A DNA stretch of 64,000 bases, taken from the NCBI RefSeq assembly GCF_021228125.1, contig NZ_JAJQQS010000012.1:124001-188000 (forward strand), written 5' to 3'. The notes beneath the pieces were generated by a model. That model was not told the DNA's origin, did no database searches, and saw nothing but the letters and a program-made list of their open reading frames with translations. A program made the translations under genes and the position numbers. Source of the DNA: Streptomyces albireticuli. GTDB lineage: Bacteria; Actinomycetota; Actinomycetes; Streptomycetales; Streptomycetaceae. This document shows positions 1 to 7,453 of this stretch, in pieces. Within the stretch, counting starts at the first letter, position 1. Every line of letters begins with the position of its first letter.

Positions 1-924
1 GGTGACGACGGTGCCGCAGCGCTCGCCGCCCGAGACCGGGGAGGTGTTGACGACGACGATCCGGTCGGCGGTCAGGTGCACCTCGTCCACCCGTGGCCCG
101 GTGGCCAGCAGCGCCCGGGTGAGGGCGCGCGGCAGGCCGAGTTCCGCGACGGGCCGGCCGATCGACGCCTCGTCCAGGCCGAGGAGTTCCCGCCCGCCGT
201 CGTTGATGAGCGCGATCCGCCGCTGTCCGTCGAGCATCAGCAGACCCTCGCGCACCGCGTGCAGGGTGGCCTGGTGGTAGTCGTGCATCCGGCTGAGCTC
301 GGCGGCGTTCATGCCGTGCGTGTGGCGGCGCAGCCGGGCGTTGAGGAGGTACGTGCCGACCCCGCCGAGGGCGAGCGCGCCCAGGGCCACCCCGAGCAGG
401 CCGATGAGCTGCCGCCGGACCTCGGCGCTGATCGCTTCGACGGTGATGCCCGCGCTGACGAGCGCGACGGTGCGGTCCCCGTCCATGACGGGCGCGACGG
501 CCCGCACCGAGGGCCCGAGCGTGCCGGTGTACGTCTCGGAGAAGGTGCGGCCGCGCAGGGCGGGGCCGGTGTGGCCGAGGAAGGGCTCGCCGATGCGGGC
601 CGGGTCGGGGTGGGTCCAGCGGATCCCGGACGGGTTCATGATCGTCACAAAGTCGACGCCGGTGTCGTGGCGGACCCGCTCCGCGTACGGCTGGAGGGTG
701 GCGGCGGGATCAACGTCGTGGACCGCCCGCCGTACGACCGGCGCGGCGGCGACGGCGGCCGCGGCGGCGGTGACCTGGCGGCGCGCCGAGTCCTCGGCCT
801 GACCCCGGTCCGAGACGTAAGCGAAGGCCGCGCAGCCGGCCACCACGGCGGCGACCAGCACGGTCTGCATCGCGAAGAGCTGGCCGGCCAGGCTGCGGGG
901 GCGGGGTACGCGGGGTCTGCGCAT
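1..924 (-). CDS. CitA/DcuS-type sensor histidine kinase, N-terminal part (truncated by window edge)
   Basis: Reading the minus strand from the ATG at 924 gives 308 in-frame codons running off the window. The protein starts with basic residues and a first membrane helix (about residues 12-33). An extracytoplasmic sensor domain follows, containing IMNPSGIRWTHPDPARIGEP, which closely matches the dicarboxylate/citrate-binding PAS domain of DcuS and CitA. A second helix lies at about residues 178-200, and a cytoplasmic PAS domain starts before the cut (EGLLMLDGQRRIALINDGG). The dimerisation and ATPase domains lie beyond the left edge, where a response regulator would also be expected. It is divergent from a dicarboxylate transporter gene, so by analogy with the DcuSR and DctB systems it probably senses external C4-dicarboxylate or citrate and controls that transporter. 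Confidence 0.85.
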   Translation of the reverse strand, partial: MRRPRVPRPRSLAGQLFAMQTVLVAAVVAGCAAFAYVSDRGQAEDSARRQVTAAAAAVAAAPVVRRAVHDVDPAATLQPYAERVRHDTGVDFVTIMNPSGIRWTHPDPARIGEPFLGHTGPALRGRTFSETYTGTLGPSVRAVAPVMDGDRTVALVSAGITVEAISAEVRRQLIGLLGVALGALALGGVGTYLLNARLRRHTHGMNAAELSRMHDYHQATLHAVREGLLMLDGQRRIALINDGGRELLGLDEASIGRPVAELGLPRALTRALLATGPRVDEVHLTADRIVVVNTSPVSGGERCGTVVT

Positions 925-962
925 GGCGGACAGTCTGCACCGGGGTGCCGTGGTGAACGTAA

Positions 963-998
963 TGCACGCAAGGGTGACCACGGTCACAGACCCGTGCA
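963..998. promoter_or_regulatory. Nested inverted repeat, candidate operator between sensor kinase and dctA
   Basis: GTGACC (974-979) and GGTCAC (982-987) form a perfect dyad with a 2-base spacer. TGCACG (963-968) and CGTGCA (993-998) are a second perfect dyad on exactly the same centre (980.5). It lies in the 142 bp between two divergent genes and is a plausible binding site for the response regulator partner of the kinase. Confidence 0.5.
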
Positions 999-1066
999 TA
1001 GTCACCGGAGCCCCTCTCGTCGGGAGAGCGGGGCCGTGCAGGAGCCGCGTCGACGAGGAGACCTCC

Positions 1067-2455
1067 GTGACATCCGTGACAGCGCCGTCACCACCGGGCG
1101 AGGGCGGGCAGCCCCGCGCCCGCCGGGACCGTACGCACTACCTCTACCTCTCGGTGATCGCCGCGGTGGTGGCCGGCGTCGTGGTGGGCTTCGCCGCGCC
1201 CGGCGTGGCCGTCGAGCTCAAGCCGCTGGGCACCGGGTTCGTGAACCTGATCAAGATGATGATCTCGCCGATCATCTTCTGCACGATCGTGCTGGGCGTG
1301 GGTTCCGTCCGCAAGGCCGCCAAGGTCGGCGCGGTCGGCGGGCTGGCCCTCGGCTACTTCATGGTGATGTCGACGGTGGCCCTGGCCATCGGCCTGGTGG
1401 TCGGCAACCTGCTGGAGCCCGGCAGCGGCCTGCACCTGACCGAGTCGCTGCGGCACGCGGGCGAGGCCCAGGCCAAGGGCGCGCACGAGTCGACGGCCGA
1501 CTTCGTCCTCGGCATCATCCCCACCACGATGGTCTCCGCCTTCACCGGCGGCGAGGTCCTCCAGACCCTGCTGGTGGCGCTGCTCGCGGGCTTCGCACTG
1601 CAGGCCATGGGATCCGCCGGCGAGCCGGTGCTGCGCGGGGTCGGGCACATCCAGCGGCTCGTCTTCCGCATCCTGTCCATGATCATGTGGGCGGCGCCGG
1701 TGGGCGCGTTCGGCGCGATGGCCGCGGTGGTCGGCGCGACGGGCGTGGACGCCCTCAAGTCCCTCGCCGTCATCATGATCGGCTTCTATGTCACCTGCCT
1801 GCTCTTCGTGATCGTGGTGCTGGGCACGCTGCTGAGACTGGTGGCGGGCGTGAACGTCTTCGCGCTGCTGAAGTACCTGGGCCGGGAGTTCCTGCTGATC
1901 CTGTCCACGTCCTCGTCGGAGTCGGCGCTGCCGCGCCTGATCGCGAAGATGGAGCACCTGGGCGTGAGCCGCCCGGTGGTCGGCATCACCGTCCCGACCG
2001 GCTACTCCTTCAACCTCGACGGCACGGCCATCTATCTGACGATGTCCTCGCTCTTCGTCGCGGAGGCGATGGGCGACCCGCTGTCGCTGAGCCAGCAGAT
2101 CTCCCTCCTGCTCTTCATGATCATCGCCTCGAAGGGCGCGGCGGGCGTCACCGGCGCGGGCCTCGCGACCCTCGCGGGCGGCCTCCAGTCGCACCGCCCC
2201 GAACTGGTCGACGGCGTCGGCCTGATCGTCGGCATCGACCGCTTCATGAGCGAGGCACGGGCCCTGACCAACTTCGCGGGCAACGCGGTGGCGACGGTCC
2301 TGGTCGGCACCTGGACGAAGGAGATCGACAAGCCGCGCGTGGCGGAGGTCCTGAGCGGCCGGCTGCCGTTCGACGAGACGACACTGTCGGGCGACGGACA
2401 CGGCCACGAGGCGGCACCGGAGCCTACGGAGCCGGAGCCGGTGAAGGCGGCGTAG
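1067..2455 (+). CDS. dctA: C4-dicarboxylate:cation symporter, DctA/DAACS family
   Basis: 462-residue polytopic membrane protein that would import C4-dicarboxylates such as succinate, fumarate and malate with protons or sodium. The GTG at 1067 is chosen because GAGGAG (1055-1060) sits 6 bases upstream; the frame is open further upstream but that part is low in family similarity. Family hallmarks are visible: the serine-rich re-entrant loop STSSSESALPRL, the FNLDGTAIYLTM motif (equivalent to the NMDGT substrate/cation site) and NFAGNAVATVLV near the end. Its length fits DctA (about 430-465). The last 40 residues are hydrophilic, with a His/Glu/Pro-rich tail. The divergent DcuS-like kinase suggests substrate-induced expression through the dyad at 963-998. 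Confidence 0.9.
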   Translation: MTSVTAPSPPGEGGQPRARRDRTHYLYLSVIAAVVAGVVVGFAAPGVAVELKPLGTGFVNLIKMMISPIIFCTIVLGVGSVRKAAKVGAVGGLALGYFMVMSTVALAIGLVVGNLLEPGSGLHLTESLRHAGEAQAKGAHESTADFVLGIIPTTMVSAFTGGEVLQTLLVALLAGFALQAMGSAGEPVLRGVGHIQRLVFRILSMIMWAAPVGAFGAMAAVVGATGVDALKSLAVIMIGFYVTCLLFVIVVLGTLLRLVAGVNVFALLKYLGREFLLILSTSSSESALPRLIAKMEHLGVSRPVVGITVPTGYSFNLDGTAIYLTMSSLFVAEAMGDPLSLSQQISLLLFMIIASKGAAGVTGAGLATLAGGLQSHRPELVDGVGLIVGIDRFMSEARALTNFAGNAVATVLVGTWTKEIDKPRVAEVLSGRLPFDETTLSGDGHGHEAAPEPTEPEPVKAA

Positions 2456-2465
2456 GGGGCGGGGC

Positions 2466-2519
2466 CGGGCTCTGGACCATGGCCTCCCCTCGCGAGGGGA
2501 GGCCATGGTCCAGAGCCCG
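2466..2519. terminator. 54 bp perfect palindrome, bidirectional terminator
   Basis: The sequence reads the same on both strands from 2466 to 2519 with no mismatch and no unpaired loop except what steric folding requires. It starts 11 bp after the dctA stop and ends 10 bp before the stop of the convergent gene, the expected place for a shared terminator. Confidence 0.8.
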
Positions 2520-2528
2520 CCGTTCATC

Positions 2529-2974
2529 TCACCGGTCCTCCCACAACTCGAACCAGACCTCCTTGCCGACGAGGTCGAGCCCGTCCCAGACCCAGGTCAC
2601 CCCGGACGCGTGCGAAAGCCCCCGCACGAGCACCAGCCCCCGCCCGCCCTCCTCGTCGCCCCCGGCCGCCGCGACCAGGGCAGCCGCCCCGGGTCCCCGT
2701 CCCGCACCCCCACCACGGCGCGTTCCCGGCACACACTCACCTCCACGCCGAGGTCCGGTACGCGCGCGTGTCCGACGACGTTCGCCACGAGGTCGGACAC
2801 ACAGACACAGGCGCTCTCGACGAGTCCGGGGTGACCGGTCGAACGCAACGCGGTCGTGACGAACTGCCGGGCGAGACGGGCGGTCGCGGGGTCGGCGGGG
2901 GCGGTGAGGTGGTAGGTGCGGATGTCTTCCGGAGCGGGTGAGGTGAGAGGGGTCGTGGGTGCTGCGGTGCTCAT
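2529..2974 (-). pseudogene. RsbW-like ATP-binding (HATPase_c_2) regulator, apparently frameshifted
   Basis: From the ATG at 2974 (GGGAGA ribosome site upstream) the frame encodes a typical Streptomyces anti-sigma-type ATPase: TARLARQFVTTAL, ACVCVSDLVANVVGHA (N box) and VVGVRDGDPG (G1 box). It then leaves the family and stops early. The missing end, with the G2 box EEGGRGLVLV and a normal tail to 2529, is encoded in the -1 frame. The switch falls at the CCCGGGG run (minus strand, 2687-2693). Either one G is missing (mutation or sequencing error) or reading shifts by -1 there. Genes of this type are usual partners of WhiJ-like XRE and DUF397 proteins, which follow on the other strand. If intact, the product would be a single-domain protein of about 148 residues. 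Confidence 0.7.
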
Positions 2975-3223
2975 GGCGTCGTCTCCCTGTGAAGGTGGGG
3001 ACCGTCCACGTCTTCGCCGTCAGCCGTGGCGTCGGCCGAGGCCGATGCCCCAACAGGCATGCGGACGGCTGCACTTCGAATCTCGATGTGACGTGGATCG
3101 CAGTGATGCGACGACAGTAGGGGTACACATTCCCCGGGGCAAGGTTCCCCACCCCTTTCACCCGATGAGTGGACCGCGACGACGACGGCGCGGCAGACTC
3201 TGGTGCACACGAAGGAAGGTGAC

Positions 3224-4069
3224 ATGCCACCCAGGGACGCCCCGACCGCTCGCCAGGCACGCCTCGGTTCCGAGCTCCGCAGAATGCGCGAACGCGCGGG
3301 CAGGACAGCGCGTGAGGCGGGCGCGCTGCTCGGGACGGACCAAGCGAAGATCAGCATGATGGAGGCGGGCCGTCGCGGCGTCAGCGAGGAACGCGTCCGC
3401 CGCCTCGCCGCCTTCTACGCATGCGAGGACGCCGCTCTCGTCGACGCGCTGTGCGGCATCACGCATGAACACCGTGGACAGTTCTGGTGGGACGCCTACC
3501 GTGGAGCCCTTCCGCCCTCACACCTCGACGTGGCCGAGCTGGAACACCACGCGACGCGCCTCCGCTCGGTGCAGATGCTTCTGGTCCCGGGCATCTTCCA
3601 GACACCCGACTACGCACGGGCCATCTTCGGCAGTGGGACTCCCGCGACAGAGCTCGAAGCCCGGGTCGAACTGCGGACGAGCCGGGCCGCCGTCCTCGAC
3701 AGACAAAACCCGCCACCGTACGAGGTGATCATCCACGAGGCGGCACTGCGAATGCGCTACGGAGGGCGGCAGGTGGCGAGGGCTCAGCTGGAACGCCTTC
3801 TGGAAGCCTCCGAGAAACCGTCCGTCGATGTGCGCGTCATCCCTTTCGCCGTGGAGGAGATGTCCGGTCACGCGCAGTCCATGCTCTACGCGGCCGGCGC
3901 GGTCCCCAGGTTGGACACGGTGCAGATCGACACGCCTTTCGGAGGTGGCTTCGTGGACACCGAGCCCCAGCTCAAGAAGTACAACGGCCTTATCGACGCG
4001 CTCGAAGACGTGGCACTCGACACGAAGGAGTCGAGAGACATGGTCCGCCGCGTGGCGCGGGAAATGTGA
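3224..4069 (+). CDS. WhiJ-like XRE-family regulator with DUF5753 domain
   Basis: 281-residue DNA-binding protein. The ATG at 3224 is preceded by GAAGGAAGGTG; an upstream in-frame start lacks this. Residues about 8-62 form a helix-turn-helix (LRRMRERAGRTAREAGALLG, KISMMEAGRRGVSEERV). Residues about 95-270 match the DUF5753 sensor/effector domain, including VPGIFQTPDYARAI and a conserved C-terminal stretch with PFGGGFVDTE. In S. coelicolor this architecture is seen in WhiJ and its many paralogues, which act with DUF397 small acidic proteins and RsbW-like ATPases to tune development and antibiotic production. The next gene, a DUF397 protein, starts at the stop codon of this one, so the two are probably translationally coupled. 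Confidence 0.9.
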   Translation: MPPRDAPTARQARLGSELRRMRERAGRTAREAGALLGTDQAKISMMEAGRRGVSEERVRRLAAFYACEDAALVDALCGITHEHRGQFWWDAYRGALPPSHLDVAELEHHATRLRSVQMLLVPGIFQTPDYARAIFGSGTPATELEARVELRTSRAAVLDRQNPPPYEVIIHEAALRMRYGGRQVARAQLERLLEASEKPSVDVRVIPFAVEEMSGHAQSMLYAAGAVPRLDTVQIDTPFGGGFVDTEPQLKKYNGLIDALEDVALDTKESRDMVRRVAREM

Positions 4070-4080
4070 GACCAGCCGAC

Positions 4081-4296
4081 ATGGGCATAGCACTTGACTG
4101 GCAGAAGTCGTCCTTTTCGAGCAGTGGAGCCGAGTGCGTTGAAGTGACTCGCCACTCGGGCGGGGCGTACTTCCGGGAGAGCGACGAGCCGGACGTGGCC
4201 CTCGCCATCAGCCGCGCGGAGTTGAAGGCATTTCTGCGTGGCATCAAGACGGAGGCGTTCGACCGTCAGCCCGCGCTCTGCGGCACCACCGACTGA
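4081..4296 (+). CDS. DUF397 small protein, partner of the preceding XRE regulator
   Basis: 71 residues with the DUF397 signature LDWQKSSFSSSGAECVEV at the start, followed by YFRESDEPDVALAISRAELKAFL. The family has a WxKSSxS start and a C-terminal xFLxxIK segment, both present. An in-frame GTG at 4066 overlaps the XRE stop by 4 bases (GTGA) and would add five residues; neither start has a strong ribosome site, so coupling to the upstream gene is likely. DUF397 proteins modulate or antagonise their cognate WhiJ-like regulator; here that would be the gene at 3224. Confidence 0.85.
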   Translation: MGIALDWQKSSFSSSGAECVEVTRHSGGAYFRESDEPDVALAISRAELKAFLRGIKTEAFDRQPALCGTTD

Positions 4297-4373
4297 AGGT
4301 CCTCCCTCCAGCCCACGGCTGACTGCACGCACGGATGTCCAGCGCACCTCTCGTAGACCATGGAGGAACAGCC

Positions 4374-4556
4374 ATGCGGTGGCAGAAATCGTCGTTCTCC
4401 ACGGACGGCAACGATTGCGTCGAACTCACCCGCACGCCAGAGCACGTCCTCCTGCGCGAAAGTGACGCCTCGGAGGCTGTCATCGCCATGGACAGCGGAG
4501 AGCTGCGCGCGCTCACCCTCGGGATCAAGGCGGACCGGTTCCGCAAGGGGGCCTGA
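4374..4556 (+). CDS. Second DUF397 small protein
   Basis: 60 residues beginning MRWQKSSFSTDGNDCVELTR, a near copy of the family signature. The ATG at 4374 is preferred over the in-frame one at 4335 because GGAGGA (4361-4366) lies 7 bases before it. It is about 45% similar to the first DUF397 by eye and lies 77 bp downstream of it. It has its own strong ribosome site, unlike the coupled first copy, so the two may be made in different amounts. Confidence 0.85.
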   Translation: MRWQKSSFSTDGNDCVELTRTPEHVLLRESDASEAVIAMDSGELRALTLGIKADRFRKGA

Positions 4557-4739
4557 CCGCCCAAGCTGTCCGACGCGCCCCCGGCGCCTCGGAAGGCCGC
4601 CCACCTCGCCCCCGGTCAACCACCCCGCCGACTTCACCTCGCCCACGCGGGCGCTGACCGGGGACCGGCCGGGCGCGCCGGGCGCCCGCACGCGGAACGC
4701 GGCGGGACCCTGGGCGCAGCCGAGGAGAGGGGCACCACC

Positions 4740-5366
4740 ATGAAGCTCACCACCACCACATGGCTCACCGTCGACGGCGTGATGCAGGGACTCGGCGCGC
4801 CGGACGAGGACCGCCGCGGCGGGTTCGAGCGCGGCGGATGGGTCGCGGCGCACGTCGACGACGAGGCCGCGGCGTTTCTCCACCGGGTCTACCAGCGCGC
4901 CGACGCGTTCCTGTTCGGCCGTCGGACCTACGAGATCTTCGCCGGTTACTGGGGAGTGATGCCGGATCCGGAGCGCGACCCCATCGCGGGCCCTTTGAAC
5001 GCGCGGCCCAAGTACGTCGCGTCGACCACGCTCACGGCACCGCGCTGGGCGAACACGACCGTCCTCTCCGGGGACGTCGCGGCGGCCGTCCGCGAGCTGA
5101 AGGCCGGTCCGGCGGGGGAACTGCAGGTGCACGGCAGCGGCGAGCTGATCCGCCGACTGCTCGTCGACCAGCTCGTCGACGAGATGACCCTGCTCACCGT
5201 CCCGGTGATCGTCGGCCAGGGCACGCGGCTGTTCCCCGGCACCGGCCCGGACGCGGCGCTCGACCTGGTCCGTTCGCGGTCCACCCCGAAGGGGGTGACG
5301 ATCCAGGTCTACCGGCCCACCGGCCGCCCGCGGTACGAAACGGCCGCGCAGACCCCGAGCACGTGA
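4740..5366 (+). CDS. RibD C-terminal/dihydrofolate-reductase-like oxidoreductase
   Basis: 208 residues, ATG at 4740 after GAGGAGAGGGG. The sequence has the DHFR-like RibD C-terminal fold common in actinobacterial stand-alone proteins: TWLTVDGVMQG at the N-terminus, FLFGRRTYEIFAGYW in the middle, KYVASTTLTAP, then LQVHGSGELIRRLLVDQLVDEM and the closing VPVIVGQGTRLFPG. Those segments form the nucleotide-binding site in the family. Members are presumed NADPH-dependent reductases of unknown substrate; a role in riboflavin synthesis is unlikely because no deaminase domain or other rib gene is nearby. It appears to be a single-gene unit. Confidence 0.85.
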   Translation: MKLTTTTWLTVDGVMQGLGAPDEDRRGGFERGGWVAAHVDDEAAAFLHRVYQRADAFLFGRRTYEIFAGYWGVMPDPERDPIAGPLNARPKYVASTTLTAPRWANTTVLSGDVAAAVRELKAGPAGELQVHGSGELIRRLLVDQLVDEMTLLTVPVIVGQGTRLFPGTGPDAALDLVRSRSTPKGVTIQVYRPTGRPRYETAAQTPST

Positions 5367-5620
5367 CGACCGGCCGGGCCGGGGTTCCGGGTTCCGGCGC
5401 GTGGACCTCCGGGACCGGGGCCCGGCAGCCGGACGGCCACCGTGAGGTACGCCCGCCCCGGCTTCCGGCCGCCGGCCCCGATCCCGCCGCCCACAGACCG
5501 TTCCCGGTCACAACGCCCCCGCCAGGCCCACCCCGCAGACCGAGCACTTCCCACCCCGCCCGGCCCACGGCATCCTCATGCCTGCGTGACATCCGTGCAC
5601 ACGTCCCCGAGGGGAATCAC

Positions 5621-6142
5621 ATGGAACTGACGTACCGCTCGGTGCGGGTCCTGGCGGCCGCCGCGTTCGTGGTCAGCGGCGTTCTCGTCACCTCGTCGGC
5701 GTCCGCCGACACCGCACGGCAGGAGCAGGAGCAGACGAAGTCCGGCGCGAAGGCGGCCGGTGTGCAGATCGTGTCCAACTACAACAACAGATGCCTCAAC
5801 GTCGCCCACCTGAACACCGGGGACGGCGTGTCCGTGCAGATGTACGACTGCGACGGCTCTCCCAGCCGGCGCTGGACGCCGAACGGCAACGAGTTCCGCA
5901 GCGATCTCAGCGGCAAGTGCCTGGAACCCGCGCTCGACAACGGGGACAACGGCGCCGCCGTACAGGTCTTCAGCTGCTCCGGGCTGAAGCGTCAGGGCTG
6001 GCACTGGAACGGCACCGAGCTGCACACCGACCTCAACCACCGGTGCCTGACCATCACCGACGCGAACTGGTGGGCGGGGGCCTCCGTCACCCTCCGGGAC
6101 TGCGTCGCCGGCGCCGGGCATCAGCAGTGGCACGCCGGGTGA
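5621..6142 (+). CDS. Secreted ricin-type beta-trefoil lectin
   Basis: 173 residues. The ATG at 5621 follows GAGGGG. Residues 1-29 are a Sec signal peptide (basic start, hydrophobic LAAAAFVVSGVLV, cleavage after SASA). The mature part is a single beta-trefoil made of three repeats, each with a CLN/CLE/CLT strand and a closing Q-x-W or equivalent: SRRW in the first, QGW in the second, QQW in the third. Six cysteines pair within the repeats as usual for this fold. No catalytic domain is attached, so it would be a free carbohydrate-binding protein. The following gene is a lone sugar-permease subunit. Confidence 0.9.
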   Translation: MELTYRSVRVLAAAAFVVSGVLVTSSASADTARQEQEQTKSGAKAAGVQIVSNYNNRCLNVAHLNTGDGVSVQMYDCDGSPSRRWTPNGNEFRSDLSGKCLEPALDNGDNGAAVQVFSCSGLKRQGWHWNGTELHTDLNHRCLTITDANWWAGASVTLRDCVAGAGHQQWHAG

Positions 6143-6278
6143 GCCCGCGGACGGACTCCCGCTGACGGGCTCCCGCCGACGGACAAGGCACGATCGGGCA
6201 CCCGCCCCGCCACGTGGGTACGTATCCGGCAGCGAGCACGAACTCCCCGCGCCCCGCCCCGCCGTGTACGGAGGTGCC

Positions 6279-7151
6279 ATGCCCACGCCCCTCACACACC
6301 ACGTCGAGCCCCACAGACCCTTCAGGCCCTCCCGCCGCACCCGACGCCGGCTCGCCGCCGACGCCGCCCTCCTCGCCGTCGCCGCCTCCTTCGCGCTGCC
6401 GCTGCTCTGGCTGCTGCTGGCGTCGGTCGACGCCGAGGCGGGGCTGCGGGTGAAGGCGCCCTCCGGGGTGACGTCCGAGAACTTCTCGGCGGTGCTGACG
6501 GACGAGATCGCCTTCACCCCGATGCTCAACAGCCTCCTGCTGTGCGGCGGTGCCACCGCGCTCACCGTCGGCTGCGCCGCCCTCGCCGCCTACCCCCTGT
6601 CGCGCTACCGGTCACGGTTCAACCGCCCGTACCTCCTGACCGTCCTCTTCTCCACCTGCCTGCCGATCACCGCCGTCATGGTCCCGGTCTACGGCCTCTT
6701 CGTACGGATCGACCTGATCGACACCATGTACGGGACGGCCCTGTTCATGGCCACCGCCCAACTCCCCTTCGCTATCTGGCTGATGAAGAACTTCATGGAC
6801 GGGGTGCCGAAGACCCTGGAGGAAGCCGCCTGGACCGACGGCGCGGGATGGCTCCAGACGCTCACCCGCGTGGTCCTGCCCCTGATGGGGCCCGGCGTCG
6901 CCGTCGTCTCGATCTACTGCTTCGTGCTGATGTGGGGCAACTTCTTCGTGCCCTTCCTGCTCCTGCTCTCCCCCGAGAAACTGCCCGCCGCCGTCACCGT
7001 CTTCACCTTCTTCGGCGACTACGGGCAGGTGGCGTACGGGCAGTTGGCCGCCTTCTCGATCCTGTACTCCACGCCCGTGGTCCTGCTCTACACGCTGATC
7101 TCGCGGCGGCTCGGCGGCGGCTTCACCCTGGGCGGCGCGGTCAAGGGCTGA
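6279..7151 (+). CDS. MalG-type carbohydrate ABC transporter permease (no partner genes nearby)
   Basis: 290 residues with six predicted membrane helices. The ATG at 6279 follows GGAGG (6270-6274). The EAA loop that docks on the ATPase is intact: EEAAWTDGAGWLQTLTRVVL followed by P. The fold and length match the second permease (MalG class) of CUT1 sugar importers. Such genes normally sit after a binding protein and a MalF-class permease; neither is present, the upstream gene is a lectin and a terminator follows at 7226. It may work with subunits encoded elsewhere (Streptomyces share the MsiK ATPase) or be a remnant of a larger operon. Confidence 0.85.
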   Translation: MPTPLTHHVEPHRPFRPSRRTRRRLAADAALLAVAASFALPLLWLLLASVDAEAGLRVKAPSGVTSENFSAVLTDEIAFTPMLNSLLLCGGATALTVGCAALAAYPLSRYRSRFNRPYLLTVLFSTCLPITAVMVPVYGLFVRIDLIDTMYGTALFMATAQLPFAIWLMKNFMDGVPKTLEEAAWTDGAGWLQTLTRVVLPLMGPGVAVVSIYCFVLMWGNFFVPFLLLLSPEKLPAAVTVFTFFGDYGQVAYGQLAAFSILYSTPVVLLYTLISRRLGGGFTLGGAVKG

Positions 7152-7225
7152 CGCGCGCGCCGCTCGCACCACCCGGGACGCTCGGGCCGCTCATGCCACT
7201 CGGGCACGAATCGGGCACGAAGAAA

Positions 7226-7253
7226 CCCCGCCGTCTGTCCGCGGACGGCGGGG
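7226..7253. terminator. GC-rich hairpin after the permease gene
   Basis: CCCCGCCGTC (7226-7235) pairs perfectly with GACGGCGGGG (7244-7253) across an 8-base loop. It lies 75 bp after the permease stop. Confidence 0.7.
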
Positions 7254-7269
7254 CACCCCTCCGTTGACC

Positions 7270-7300
7270 GGCCCTGGATGTCCCCCGTGGATCCAGGGCC
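7270..7300. repeat. Inverted repeat upstream of the AraC gene
   Basis: GGCCCTGGAT (7270-7279) and ATCCAGGGCC (7291-7300) are a perfect 10 bp inverted repeat with an 11-base spacer. It may be part of the terminator pair or an operator for the regulator at 7454. The rest of the 302 bp gap 7152-7453 holds only the terminator at 7226 and an unremarkable leader with GAGGAAAG before the AraC start. Confidence 0.45.
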
Positions 7301-7453
7301 GTGACCGCGACGGCCGGGGCTGTCCCGAAAGCGATGTGGGGAGAACCCCTGCCTTGACTGCGGCCAAGCAGAACGGTACTAACGGGGCCATCTGTCGGCT
7401 ACTCGCCAAACGCGGCTCCTGGCCGGAGAACGCGGGCACCCGAGGAAAGCCTC

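Noticed and set aside
76..2859. Long plus-strand open frame over the sensor kinase and dctA
   Set aside because: It is an Arg/Gly/Pro-rich shadow. The minus-strand kinase and the plus-strand dctA frame show clear families.
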